DNA from: Cryptomeria japonica
Taxonomy: Eukaryota > Streptophyta > Pinopsida > Cupressales > Cupressaceae
DNA length: 64,000 nt
Direction: 5' to 3'
Assembly: GCF_030272615.1 (NCBI RefSeq)
Contig: NC_081415.1
Coordinates: forward strand, 372,967,009-373,031,008
The position numbers were made by a program, and so were the translations under genes. Positions 44,995 through 56,099 of this stretch are shown piece after piece. Under the pieces are notes generated by a model. It did no database searches, had not been told where the DNA came from, and was given only the letters and a program-made list of their open reading frames with translations. Numbering within the stretch: the stretch's first letter is position 1; the number at the start of each line of letters is the position of its first letter.

Positions 44995-46725
44995 CTAGGC
45001 TAACAAGGGGATCCTAGATTTCCCATCCTTATTATTATTCCAAAGAAAAGATCTCAGAATATCCTTTAAACTGATAATAACAGCCTTTGGAGCTTTTAGA
45101 ATTGACATTAAATAAATTGGCACTGCATTCAACACGGATTTAATCAACACAATTTTCCCAGCCATGGTGAGCCATTTGTGATTCCATGACAAGATTTTCT
45201 TTGACACCCCTTCAACTACTTTATCCCAGAAACTTACCTTATCTTTTTTAACAAAAAAGGGGATACCTAGGTAGCTGCATGGGAAAACCCCAAGTTGGAA
45301 ACCCCAAAACTTCTGAAGCTTACCCTGGATGAGGGAGTGAGTGTTTAAGAAGAAGATCTTAGATTTATCCTTATTAACCTTTTGACCCGAAAATGCTACA
45401 TAAGACCTAACCACTTGATCTATAACTCTAGCCTCCTTCAAGGTTACACAACCAAATAATAGGGTGTCATCAGCAAAAAGGCAATGGGATATCCTTTGAT
45501 CAAAGTTCTGAATTTTGATACCCTTCAAAAAACCGTTCACACAAGCTAAGTGAATTGCCCAACTCAGAGCTTCAACTAATAATATAAATAAAAAAGGGGA
45601 TAGTGGGTCCCCTTGCCTTAAGCCCCTAGAAGAGTGAAAGAAGCCACAAGGGGACCCATTGACAAGAAACAAAAATCTAGCTAAGGAAATACAAGACATG
45701 ATCCATTTTATCCAAGCCAAGGAGAAACCCAACCTTGACAGAACAACTTTTAATGCATTCCATTCAACCCTATCATAGGATTTCATCATATCTAACTTAG
45801 GGACCATGGTAGGGTATTTCTAGGTTGAAATCGAATGTAAAACCTCATGGGCAACTATAGCCCCTTCAGAAGTTTCCCTTTGTGGAATGAAGCCTCCTTG
45901 CTCAAGGGAAATTATTCTAGGTAAAAGTTTGGCCAATCTCAAAGCAATTACTTTGGCAAATATCTTATAAATGGTGTTACATAAAGCTATAGGACAAAAA
46001 TATGCAAAGGTTTTAAGGTCCTCCTTCTTAGGTAAAATAGCAATTAAGGTAGTATTCATCTCTTTAAGGATACACCTATTTCTCCTAGCTTCCTCTAGAG
46101 CCAAAAGGACATTTGGACCCACAAAATCCCAACATTTCTGGAAAAATAATGGAGTGAAACCATCAGGGCCGGGAGCCTTATCCGGGTTCATAGAAAAAAC
46201 AACCCCCTTAACCTCATCTATTGAGAAAGGAGACATTAATATTCTATTGTCATCGGGAGAGACAAGAGAGGGAATGTGAGAAGAGATATTGTTAGAGTCA
46301 TCGATGTTCTCAGATGAAAGAAGGTTCTTAAAAAACTTTACTGCTTCCCTAAAAATGTCCCCTTCCTCAGAAAGAATATTCCCCTGACAATCCTGAATAC
46401 AAGATATCCTACTCCTGATCCTTTTCATTTTAGTAGTAGCATGAAAGAATTGTGTATTCTTATCTCCATCAACTAGCTAAAGCTCCTGGGATTTTTGTCT
46501 CCAATACACCTCCTCTCTTGCCAAGATTTCTTCTAATTCACTCCTGAGAGACCTAATTTTATCCAACACCTTAGAGGCCATACCATGTTGCAATACATGC
46601 CTATTCAAAACCTCTAACATATCTAAGATCCTTTGTTTTTCTTCAAAAATATTCTTGAAATGCAGGGAGTTCCACCCCCTGATAATTTTTTTTTTAAAAA
46701 GAATCTTCTTGACGATCTGGAACAT
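44995..46725 (-). pseudogene. LINE L reverse transcriptase
   Basis: One frame (46725 to 44995) is broken by a few stops. After a linker (ILAREEVYWRQKSQEL) come NPDKAPGPDGFTPLFFQKCW, LDMMKSYDRVEW with the first catalytic Asp, GLRQGDPLSPFLF, and HCLFADDTLLFG with the catalytic Asp pair. CSYLGIPFFVKK and the thumb region follow. The LINE polymerase order is complete. TAG or TAA stops at about 46480 and 45820 prevent a full product. Confidence 0.85.
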
Positions 46726-46761
46726 TCTAGAACTTCTAATGAATGGAGCCTCACCCCACCA

Positions 46762-47560
46762 TTACCGCAGGAGGGGAAGAAAAGAGGGGTCCCTAAACCA
46801 CATGGGTTCAAACTTAAAAGGTAGTTTGTAAGAAGGACTGTCTATCACAAGAGACAAGGAAACCAAAAAATGATCAGACCTAGACAGGGGAATGATGGAA
46901 GAGAAAAACTCAATATCTAATTTGAACCAATTAGAGGAGAGTAAAAATCTATCCAATCTTTCCGCAATTTGAGAAAAAATCTTCCTCATGTTTGTCCATG
47001 TGAAAAGACCATTATTGGGCTTGCAATCAAAAAGAGACATCAAAAATGAATGCATTAAAGTCATCCATAGACTTCTTATTTGGACAAATACCACCTGATT
47101 TTTCTCCTCAATCCAAAATTGCATTAAAATCTCCCCCAAAAATAGTAAAGGAATGATTCCTAAGGGGGGATGAAACCCTAATGAGTTCTTGCCAAAGATT
47201 GTCTTTAGCCAAGATGCCTGAGGGGGCATAAATGTTAAACACCCATACTTTAAATCTAGACTCTCTGAATGATACTAATGATAACATCCAATTTGGCATA
47301 GATGCGACCAATTTTACATCAACTACAAAATCATTCCATAATAATGCCAGACCTCCCGAAGCCCCAGAGGCCGGGAAAGATACAAACTTCCACCTCTTCC
47401 AAGAAGAAAATACGAACTCAGAATTCTCCAAAGAGAGTTTAGTCTCCTGAAGCATACCTAGATCCCACTTAACCAAGTCTAACTGAGACTTGATCAAGCA
47501 TCTCTTGTTAGGGGCATTTAAGACCCTAACATTCCATGAGATAATCCTAATTGGCCTCGA
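46762..47560 (-). pseudogene. LINE L endonuclease domain (APE-like)
   Basis: The domain begins with RIISWNVRVLNAPNKR at about 47545-47498 and contains LQETKL with the catalytic Glu, FNIYAPSG, and GGDFNAILD. After a frameshift near 47110-47229 it ends with LDRFLLSSNW and SRSDHFLVSL, the SDH motif. This is the target-nicking endonuclease of L1-type LINEs. All key motifs are readable but split across two frames. Confidence 0.8.
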
Positions 47561-47599
47561 GGGGAGGTCGACACTCCTCTCTTTTCACTAATGGAAGAA

Positions 47600-48732
47600 T
47601 AACAGTTCTCCCCAAAACTTTAATGTAAGCTTCTCTTGACCACCACGGATCTAGTAACCGGAGGACTGAGAACACACTTTTTTTTCTTTTTAATGGGACA
47701 TGAGTCATGGCCACTACTTTTCCCATTACCTAAAGACAATGTGGAAGCCTTCTTAAACCCAGGGGAAGTAGACAAAACTTGCTAAATACCTGCATCAATT
47801 TCCAGGTGAGTTTTACGGTTCTTTGGAGGTCTACCCCTACCTGGGGACACTACAACATTAGGGAAATTTAGCTCAACTTGGGTAATAGAAGAACTAATAG
47901 GCAATTTAACAAAAGGTGATCGACAAGACTGTACTAATTCCTGAAGAACCACTCACTTTAAAGCATCCTGGGAGACATTGATAGGAACCTCAGAGGGATT
48001 TAACGAAGGGGAAATTGGAAAACTCTTATGAATTAAATCCAAATCATTTTCAATCGAACACATGATCTTGTCTGAGACCTCATCTTCCATAAGATCCTTA
48101 TTAGATTTAAGCAGATGCTCCACTTGTTGAACCGCATGTTCATCTGGAGAAATATGTAAAGACACCCAAGGCATGCCACACTCCCTGATAGGCTCACTAT
48201 GCAATAACTCTTTTACTTGTTGAATAAGAGCATCATCATCAGGGCTGAAGGGGGTAGACACAACCAGAGCAATCACCCCGGTATTTGCAATATGATGAGG
48301 AATATCCATATGCCCAGTTGACCTTTTTAAAGAACAAGGGGCCTCATTTCCTAGATTGATACCAAGCCCCTCCTTCTGGACTTGACAATGATTGGAACCT
48401 TGTATAGGAGGAAGACATGTCTGACTATCTAGATTAGCAATGCCATCTTTACCCTGAATGACAGACTTGGGATTAATAATGTTCACATCACTATCTAGAT
48501 TATCAGTGGTGGTTTTGTGTTTAAATTGGGCAACATTGTTAAGACCCTCCTTGAACTGGCAATTAGACTCAACCAAGACCTAAATGGAATCTTTAGCAGG
48601 GGCGGGTTTAAATGGAATAGACGGATCTTCCTTATTGTTTATACCAGTTTTTGCATTACGAAAATCCAAGAAAAGGGGAGCATCCACAACAATCACATTT
48701 TGACATAGATCATCATTCATCTTCACAATAGG
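47600..48732 (-). pseudogene. LINE L ORF1, C-terminal linker with AT-hook-like motif
   Basis: This continues in the frame of 49074-48733 with a 207-codon open stretch (48576-47953) of low-complexity, charged sequence. It then runs through VSPGRGRPPKNRK (about 47810-47850), which matches the GRGRPxK core of an AT-hook that could touch AT-rich DNA. No CCHC knuckle was seen, although plant L1 ORF1 proteins often have one. The reading decays near 47600, shortly before the endonuclease starts. Confidence 0.6.
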
Positions 48733-49520
48733 TTATTTCCAAATGCCCTCATTTGATTTAAGATTACAAGAAATCGGGCATACTGAAGAAGGGGAAACCA
48801 GCACACATATTTTTACCAGAACCTTCCCTTCCTCAAAAATAGATTTGGATGTCAAAAAATTCCCAAAATGATCCCCTATGGATTTCAACACCTCAGGATC
48901 CATGAATTCAAAAGGCAGCTGTGGCAATCCAAGCCAAACCAGTAGAGATTTCGGTTTGACCCAATCTGGGACAAAAAAGGGTTTCCAAGTAGAAACCCTA
49001 AATAAAACATTACCAAACCAATGATATGAATTCGCAAGAACATTGTTCTTAAAACGGGGGGATTCAAAAACCAAAACACAAGAATTTGAAGATAACAGTT
49101 GAAAACAAATTAATGCAGGCCACCGTTTTCACAATTTAGAGTGCAATTAGATAAATTGATCGAAGGGCCCCAAAATTCCTCTAAGATAGCCACAGCATGT
49201 AACTTGGAGGCCCTTTCTACCACAATAGAACCAGAAAAATTAAAAAAGGGTCGTGGAAACCAAACCTCTTTTGTTGGAGTTGTATCAACCATGTTACCAT
49301 TTTCCCGACGAGCTTTACTACTTGAGCTTCCTGCATCTTTGCCAGCAATATCAGCAACAACTACCTGTTTTACAAACCCGAATGCCCTAGGAGCAGCATG
49401 GACTCCCTCAACCACCACTTCAGCAAAAGAATGGTTAGCAGTAACGGAGATGCCTGACACCTTTCCCCTGTTATTGTTTCTGTTATTGCCATTCAAACCT
49501 TGCCAATTGAAGCTACCCAT
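48733..49520 (-). pseudogene. LINE L ORF1, N-terminal part with DUF4283-like domain
   Basis: The reading starts at the ATG at 49520 (MGSFNWQGLNGNN) and runs to about 49110. It shifts frame near 49090 and continues from 49074 to 48733. The second part has the DUF4283 pattern of plant LINE ORF1 proteins: FYLGFLLGN-like and WKPFFVPDWVKPKSLLVWLG, LPQLPFEFMDPEVLKSIGDH. The product would be an RNA-binding chaperone of the LINE ribonucleoprotein. A frameshift and a stop after GIWK break it. Confidence 0.7.
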
Positions 49521-49919
49521 ACGATGACGCGGGAAACTCTTAAAAAAACCCCAAAAATATTTGGAGACTGGATGAAGTTATTTAAATCAAAATGTTAACT
49601 ATAAGCTATTGATACAAAAAAAAAAAAAAATTACTCTATTTTGTTATTTAACATACCCTGCTAAAATGCTTTGGAAAAAAGAGATTTAATCATAGAAATA
49701 AATATATATTGCAAAGTTTATGCCTAATGTTCTAAACTATACATCTAATGTGTTGTTTCTTCTTAGTTAAATGATTTATAAGTATGTTGTTTTGTTTTGT
49801 TTTTAATAAAAATTCTCATGTATATATATAAATTTATTTGATACATTATATTCTGGAAATGAAATATTGTGTTTTTTAAATTATGGATCATGCCAAAATT
49901 ATGTTTGCCCTCGCAGTTA

Positions 49920-49921
<2 letters not shown>

Positions 49922-50012
<91 letters not shown>
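49922..50012. repeat. (TA)n microsatellite, about 91 bp
   Basis: An uninterrupted TA run. Its exact length is likely to be unstable between individuals and assemblies. Confidence 0.95.
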
Positions 50013-50014
<2 letters not shown>

Positions 50015-50139
50015 GTTCTTTAAAACTTTAAATAAATAAAATAAATAAATAAAAAAAGGGGAGTTTTTTTTTACCAGGCCAAAAAATCGGGATGGGGGAG
50101 CCAAGGGCTCTACCCCACCCCGCCTCCTCATGGAATACC

Positions 50140-50400
50140 TTAGTGTAGTGCAGCTGCCACTATGGGTTAAGCCACAGTGGATGGCTTGGCTGCCACTGTG
50201 GGTTAAGTCGCTGTGAATGGTTGCAACCATCACTGGGGGTTAAGTCGCAGTAGTCGGCTCGACCCACCACTGTCGGTTAAGCTGTAGTGGTTGGCTCAAC
50301 CCGCCACTGCGGGTTAAGCCATAGTGAACAACTGCGGCCACCACTATGGCTAACCACAGTGGATGGCCATGGCCGCCACTGTGGAGAGCCACAGTTCGGC
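50140..50400. repeat. Minisatellite-like array of CCACTGTGG / GGTTAAGCC units
   Basis: About six imperfect units of roughly 40-45 bp, each with a CCACTGTGGGTTAAG-like core and a CACAGTGG-like partner. Many units can fold into a short stem (CCACTGTG pairs with CACAGTGG). The array is GC-richer than its neighbours. Confidence 0.7.
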
Positions 50401-50521
50401 CACCCCACACCCTTTCCCTTTGGCCTTTCTTGAGACCCTTGGCCCTTCGTAGAACAGTTTGGTCCCCTCATTTTCTTGGCCGCCACCTGCACACACACAC
50501 ACAAAAAAAAAAAAGAGAGAA

Positions 50522-50560
50522 CAAGCAACCCTAACCCAATTTCGGGTTAGGGTTAGCTTG
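50522..50560. repeat. Hairpin with AACCCTAACCC arms
   Basis: CAAGC plus AACCCTAACCC pairs with GGGTTAGGGTT plus AGCTTG around AATTTC, giving a stem of 16 base pairs with a one-base bulge. The arms resemble but are not the plant telomere repeat (CCCTAAA). Confidence 0.75.
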
Positions 50561-50796
50561 AAATTAAAGAAATGAAAAGTATAAGGATAAAGAATAAGTA
50601 GAATAAATAAACCCTAGAAAGGGTTTGTAATAAAATTATATTAAAATGCAATGAGGAGGGGATTCTTTTTAAAATTTGAAATAAAAAGAATTTCCCCCCA
50701 TTTATCTATAGCCAATATGTAGGATTAATTAACCCCTAATATTGACTAGGGTAAGATTGGTTCTTAATATAGACTTTAGTAGGGGAATGTGTGTAA

Positions 50797-50797
<1 letters not shown>

Positions 50798-50838
<41 letters not shown>
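50798..50838. repeat. (AT)n microsatellite, about 41 bp
   Basis: An uninterrupted AT run in the right segment of X. Confidence 0.95.
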
Positions 50839-50840
<2 letters not shown>

Positions 50841-51552
50841 TAGTTCATATATTTATTAATTATGTTATTTGGGATACAAATCTTTTGGAAAATTTTATTA
50901 GTGGAATTTATTAAAAGTATTAATGTAAACTTTTAACCTATGAGGTCATTGTTGGTCAATTATATAATAGTTGTAATTTCAATATCTAAGGGGATTAAAA
51001 TTCAACTTTAATATAAAATGATTTTTACTTGGCAAATATTATAATTGATTTGGTTAACTTTAGTAGTTAAATTTAAAAGTAATTTCACGTATGATCAATT
51101 AATTATTTTTAATTGGCAAATATTATAATTGATTTGGTTAACTTTATTAGTTAAATTTAAAAGTAATTTCGTGTATGATCAATTAATTATTTTTAATATG
51201 AGATAACATTATTTCATTTATTCTTGAATATTTTAAATATGATTGAGATAATTAATATCTATTGATCCTTTTGGGAGAATTTTAATTAGGAAAAAAATAA
51301 TTAATTAAGTAAAATTAATTAATTAAGTTGCGACGACCCTTTTTAAGGAATAGGTAGTCTACTCTAATTATTGACACATTAATGATAGAGTTGATTAAAT
51401 CAACTTAGGAAACCATTCTATTTAACCCTGAGTTAACCCTTAGTTAAGACAAAACTTATTTATTCTATTTTAAATGTAGATTACTTAATGTATTTATGTT
51501 GTTTTAAAAAAAAATGGTTGTTCCATTTTTACCCAAAAGTTTGGGCATGACA

Positions 51553-51557
51553 GCTCA
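51553..51557. repeat. Target-site duplication of X, right copy (GCTCA)
   Basis: Five bases directly after ATGACA. It matches the left copy in four of five positions, and the background reading frame resumes here. Confidence 0.55.
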
Positions 51558-52150
51558 TGTCCATAATAAACATGCAGAGTTTCTTGAAAGAATAAAAAGA
51601 GAAGGAGCAAGCCTATAGGTAATCAGCGATATGACTCCAAAGGAAGCGGTAGAGTGGGAAATAATGACTACAGAGAAATTGTTCAAAATCAAAAGATGGG
51701 TTGCTATTAACATGTGGCAAGTAGACAGACTGTGGGATGGACTGGAGAAGCTACAAAAAATAAAAGATGAAGCAACAGGCATTCAGGATAGAAACACAAC
51801 ATTGGTACAAGTGTTAATGGAAAAGTTAATTGAGGATGCGGTTGAGTTGGGTGAAGATGGAATGATTGAATAATTTGAAGACACGTGGGACAAGAGGTTG
51901 TCAGATCCGAACAGATATAATAGCCCAAAAGTTTTGAAGTCTATCAAACAAGTTCAAAATATAGTGAGGGATTATGAGGAGAAGGCTATTCTGAAAGAAC
52001 ATGATGAAGAACCCTTGAGAGTTACATGTCTAATCCAAGAACATAATCTATCCGCAGTCAAGTAATCTGAAGGCAAGGGAATGGACCAAGTATTAGGAAA
52101 TCTCCAAAAGTTTCTCAAAGCTAATAAAGGGTCGCTGACTAAGTTAATTG
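51553..52150 (+). pseudogene. Decayed pol-less ORF, second part (after X)
   Basis: This is the continuation of the remnant broken at 7512. It starts with AHVHNKHAEFLERIKREG, then has an internal TAG, an 80-codon frame from 51631 (MTPKEAVEWEIMTTEKLFK), another stop, and a helical tail to about 52150. The whole piece is predicted to be mostly alpha-helical and charged. Joining the two sides at the GCTCG/GCTCA duplication gives a plausible continuous protein apart from one frameshift, which supports X being a single insertion unit. I cannot assign a domain or role. Confidence 0.5.
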
Positions 52151-52849
52151 ATGTTGATTTGTCACAATTTTGTCTTTTCCTACAAAATTGTTATAAAAAA
52201 AAATCATGTCTCTTATTTCCAGGAGTTTGAGAATTGTAGATTTTGTTTGGGCTCTGTATTTCCAGAGACTCTGCGTCTTGGTTCTCTTACATGCATAGTT
52301 ATCATGGTGATGTCTTATCTTTGCAAATGATTGATGTAATGAGGTGTGAAGGTCAACTAGTTATGCATATCAAACTGTAATTCATTATTTTTTATAAAGG
52401 AATATATGAATCTATGTAGCTTTTCTGGTGTGTCATATTCTCTCTGTCAATTACAATCTCTTTAAATGATTGCACAATTTTATGAATGATTGTGAGATTT
52501 ATGCTTATTCGTAAGATTGTCCATTATTGCAATTAATTTCAAAAAGGCATTGTACTATGAAACTGCCTGTAGATAAGAAATTTATTTTGTTTTTAGTTGT
52601 TTTAATAATTTTGTTTATTTTGAAAAAAAAAATTGTCGATTGGAATAACTACTCTAGATTGTGCAAGATTCATTAGTTCTAAAGATAATTATCTTGAATC
52701 CCATCATGAAATAGTTGATGTATGTTTTACTGAGTTAAACCACAAGGTATAACAAAGACATTTCGATCCTTGGGACTGAGATTTTCCTCTATCTTTCAAG
52801 TAAATAAACTCCATTGAAAGGTGATATTTTATTTAATTTGAGTGGATTC
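52151..52849. other. AT-rich stretch without a recognisable gene
   Basis: It follows the split background ORF and precedes the gypsy remnant G. It may hold the 3' end of the background element. No boundary or coding region could be fixed. Confidence 0.35.
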
Positions 52850-53716
52850 TAAACTCACGTCAACAACATCAAGCATGGCTCCCTTATCTAAATAATTTAG
52901 AAAAGAATTAACTCCTCTTTCTGAGTCTTTGCATAGTATAATGTCGAGATTGATAGATTTTAATGTGTTGAAAGTTCCTCCCATCAATCCAATTGACACT
53001 TCTAAACCATTGCCACCCTACTATCATCCCAAAGAATTTTGGCAATATTACCATCAACCTGGCCATGATAACGAGAAATGTTACACATTGAGGAATAAAA
53101 TTGAAGACTTCATTGATAATAATACTATATATGTAGCTAGTGTGAATGATAAAGGAAGTGAGTTCGTAGCTCCTCTTAATCAAAATCTCCAAATCTTCAC
53201 CAAGCCTTTGCCTTCTCACTCTACCAATTTTGTTGAGTCCGAGTCTCTTGCCATCTCTCCCAATGACCTTGGTATGGAATCTAAAAATGTTGTGAATCTT
53301 GTTGACAAACCTATACCTCCTAAAGACCTATGCATTACTTTTGATCCTAGTGAGACTACTATTGCATTGATGGTCCATTCTATACCACCATGAAGATCAA
53401 ATACAAACTCTCATGAGGAGTGCTCATTGATCCAATGTGTATGATGAATGTGATTACTAAAGAATATATTTATATATTACAATTGCATCAAGTAACATAA
53501 GATAAATTTGATGTTATGGTTAAGGTGTATGATGGTTTATCTTTCCCTACTATTGGTTCTATTACTCTTCTCATTGAGGTTGGCACTAAGTGCTTAGATG
53601 TCACTTTTTCTATTATACCTACATCAGATCAATTTCATGTGAAGTTGGGACAACATTGGCTCTCTTCCATGAAAGTCATCCCTTCTACAATTCATGTGTT
53701 TGAAATTCCCTCATAA
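52850..53716 (+). pseudogene. Remnant G: gypsy gag C-terminus and protease
   Basis: The gag end reads LIDFNVLKVPPINP, then FWQYYHQPGHDNEKC and LRNKIEDFIDNN. This is the pattern of Tat-type gypsy gag (YH..GH...C, then LR..I.DLID), with its first Cys lost. The protease follows: VLIDPMCMMNV stands where VLID(T/S)G...NV is expected, so the catalytic DTG is lost. VKLGQHWLSSMKVIPSTIH is the LGRPWL...IPS[ST] end of the domain. Reading frames change and stops are frequent, so this is old. Confidence 0.65.
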
Positions 53717-55500
53717 TGGCACTATCATAAAATTAATCATAGCCTTTACCATCCCACATTGAAGCATGTAAATTTCACTCTTAATTAGTTTTGGCCTAAA
53801 AAAACTGAACCTCTTAAGCCTCGAAGTGACATCCTTTTCCTATCTTACCAAAAGTGGAAAAGTGAGATGATCATGTCCTTGAGTAAGCCTAGAGACCCTA
53901 TACCTATGGATATTCCTCCTCCTCATAATAGACTTGGTATTCTTCCTACTCCTTCTATTCCTCCTATATATGCCTCAATTCAACCTCCCACATCTTACAA
54001 AGGAAATCTCTTGGCATGTTCTATATCTCAACCTAGTGGCATTTCTTTCATGCCTCCCCTTTAAGGGAAGAAAAGAAGCCTATGTCCATCAATCCTCAAC
54101 CTTCACAACCCTCGACTAAAACTAAAATGAACCATTTTGCAAGAGAACACCAATGAAAACATCGTACAAAGGCTCATGAGCTTGCTTCCCAAACCATTTC
54201 CTCTCTAAAGACACCAAATGTTGACTTGATACCATTTGTCTAGCCTTCGCCTAACCCTAGGGAGGAAGTGCAACTCAAATCACAAAGATTAAAAATGCTT
54301 AATCAAATGATGGTTCAAGTTCTTTTCGCATTACAAATCCTATTTTTATTAATATAGAGGATGATATGAATGTTAATTTTGTTCATGCTAACAATGTTGA
54401 TTATAATGATATATATGAGCTTGTTGATGTTAATCATGATTTATCTTCACATATTTTAAAAGCATTAACCCTAGCTCCTAGTGACAAATAAAGTGACTCA
54501 TCATTAGAGCATGGTCCTTATTTTTAACTTACAATAACTTCATCCTTTTTGCTCAAAGTGGATCCTCTTACATCTTGTCCATCATCCCTAAATGATGTTT
54601 AACAAGATTGGGAGGTAGATGATTTTCTAGACTAGCTCCATTCATGTTATAGATTCTCTTTTGTGTGTTTGCTTGTTCGTAATGTGCTGCTTGATATTTT
54701 TTTGTGTTATGTTAGGTTCTCTTTGGATGACCCTTGTTACTCTATTGGTACAAACTAATAAGGAGGTTGAATCTATTATGAGATTCTTCTATTCGTATCT
54801 CCTTTCTTCTATATGTTGTGCCTTGTGTTGTCTACTTGGGGATGATGCAAAGCGCTAAGATCTCTTTTTGGTCTCTTCCATGTTGACTCAAAATGTAATT
54901 TGTGCTCTTCTTTCATTGTGTTTATAGTTTTAATACCTTTGGTAGATGAGGTCAATTCAATTCAAATATTCTTGATATACATTATTTATCATAAGAGAAT
55001 TTGACCCCACAATTAGTGGATCCCTTATGTGCTTTTTACAACATGTTTTATGACCATTATCCTTTGATTTTTCCTTTCTTGGGGGCATCTAATTGTTGTA
55101 ATGTGCTTGTATTTTGGATGCATGCTACGTTAAAGAAATTTCTCCCAAAAAGGTGTTTGCAAAATCTTTAACAAGGGGTCATACACTCCACTCAATGTTA
55201 CACTTTTGCACACGCCATGATATGTTTTTGATACTCAAGTTACTTTCCAAACTAAGCCTGTTTATTTGTAATTTAGTATTTTTATTTTTCATTACATAAT
55301 AAGCGAATCTTACTAGGTTAGTAAATTCATGTGCTCTCCCTTTCTCTTTCTTGTGTTGTCCCTTTTATATTAATATTAGAGCAGTAAGATCTTCAAGTCT
55401 CAACTAGATTAGTGTATCATGTCTCTTTGATATCTTGGTGAAAGCTTGTTAATGCAACTTTGTACTTTACCATGAGTATGCTTAGTCGCATACTCTCATT
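53717..55500 (+). pseudogene. Remnant G: proline-rich region, no polymerase
   Basis: A fragmentary P-rich frame follows the protease (MDIPPPHNRLGILPTPSIPP near 53900). It resembles in composition the 672-residue protein of C. Later frames near 54350-54650 are acidic and broken. Only about 1.8 kb separates the protease from the polypurine tract, too little for reverse transcriptase, RNase H and integrase, none of which I see. G therefore looks like another pol-less element. Confidence 0.5.
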
Positions 55501-55515
55501 AAAGTGGGAGCTAAA
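55501..55515 (+). other. Remnant G polypurine tract
   Basis: AAAGTGGGAGCTAAA directly precedes TGTAGCATC. Place and composition match the C polypurine tract before TGTAGACACC. Confidence 0.55.
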
Positions 55516-56050
55516 TGTAGCATCATAAATCATAATCACTTACAATTTCATCTTCATGTAGGCCTCACTTTGGCGTTTCAGTTTCTAATGTTTGATTATT
55601 GTGTTGTTTTTATGCACACCCATTGCAAATCCTACATTTTCATTATTTCCTCATCTTTCCTCTCATACCGAGTCTTGATTTTTAGAACTAGGGAATTGGG
55701 AGCCCTAGTCCTCCTAATCAAGACCCATTTTGGGCCCTACAATAGTCATTTAATTTGAGTGGTAAATTTGATCCTGTGTCGGCCTACTTTGGAAATTTAA
55801 TTTGTTTTCAGGCAATCAAGTATAAAAGGAGGTTTACCCCTCTCATTTGAAATCCTAACCTAACTTATTTTATGATATCAATGAAAATTTTGCAAAATTC
55901 AATTCAAGTGAGCAGTACTCAATCATTCATCAAGCATTGGAGCAGAAGTGAAGTCAATTTTGTTGGGTGAAAATTTTGTAAATGGGGAAGTTTACAAAAT
56001 TGTGGTTTCAGCCATAGTGTGTGAGATTGCATTGAGCTCCTAATTGTAAG
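55516..56050 (+). repeat. Remnant G right LTR (end uncertain)
   Basis: It starts TGTAGCATCATAAATC. A TATA box (TATAAAAGG, 55821-55829) with T/A-rich sequence downstream fits a U3/R boundary. No matching left LTR lies in the window and the right end could not be fixed. Confidence 0.5.
55821..55829 (+). promoter_or_regulatory. TATA box in the G LTR
   Basis: TATAAAAGG lies about 305 bp into the LTR-like segment, a usual place for an LTR promoter. Whether it was ever used is not known. Confidence 0.45.
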
Positions 56051-56099
56051 GGAAGACTCCCCCTTTTCTTACTACTCTCTCTATTTGAAACACAAATTT

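Larger units (their letters stand above)
33728..49560 (-). mobile_element. LINE L (L1-type), minus strand, split by D
   Basis: A non-LTR retrotransposon reads from about 49560 down to about 33728: ORF1 with DUF4283-like sequence, an endonuclease, reverse transcriptase, a C-terminal zinc-binding segment and RNase H, then a long 3' region ending TTTTATTTAAAAAATAAT on the minus strand. Removing D leaves about 8.4 kb. The RNase H domain is interrupted at 43571 by D and resumes at 36108. I found no clear target duplication at the ends, so the boundaries are approximate. Confidence 0.75.
7513..51552. mobile_element. X, outermost inserted block (long or solo LTR)
   Basis: The block starts TGTGAGGCCC and ends GGGCATGACA, the TG...CA ends of an LTR, between a near-perfect 5-bp duplication. 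Removing A and L leaves about 4 kb of X-specific sequence in three pieces (7513-8985, about 33088-33727, about 49561-51552). I could not match the first piece with the last, so two separate flanking LTRs are not visible. A very long solo LTR is the simplest reading; a non-autonomous element with diverged ends is the alternative. No protein-coding frame of X is recognised. Confidence 0.45.
49561..51552. other. Right segment of X, with microsatellites and repeats
   Basis: Non-coding sequence runs from the 5' end of LINE L to the ATGACA end of X. It includes an A-run (about 49615-49630), two TA/AT microsatellites, a GC-richer minisatellite-like array and a strong hairpin, each annotated separately. 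Some of this could be further unrecognised insertions. Confidence 0.4.

Noticed and set aside
49763-50233. 156-codon minus-strand frame
   Set aside because: Most of it translates the (TA)n microsatellite into alternating I and Y.
50522-50560. Telomere repeat or interstitial telomere
   Set aside because: The unit is CCCTAAC, not the plant CCCTAAA, and only two units form a hairpin arm.
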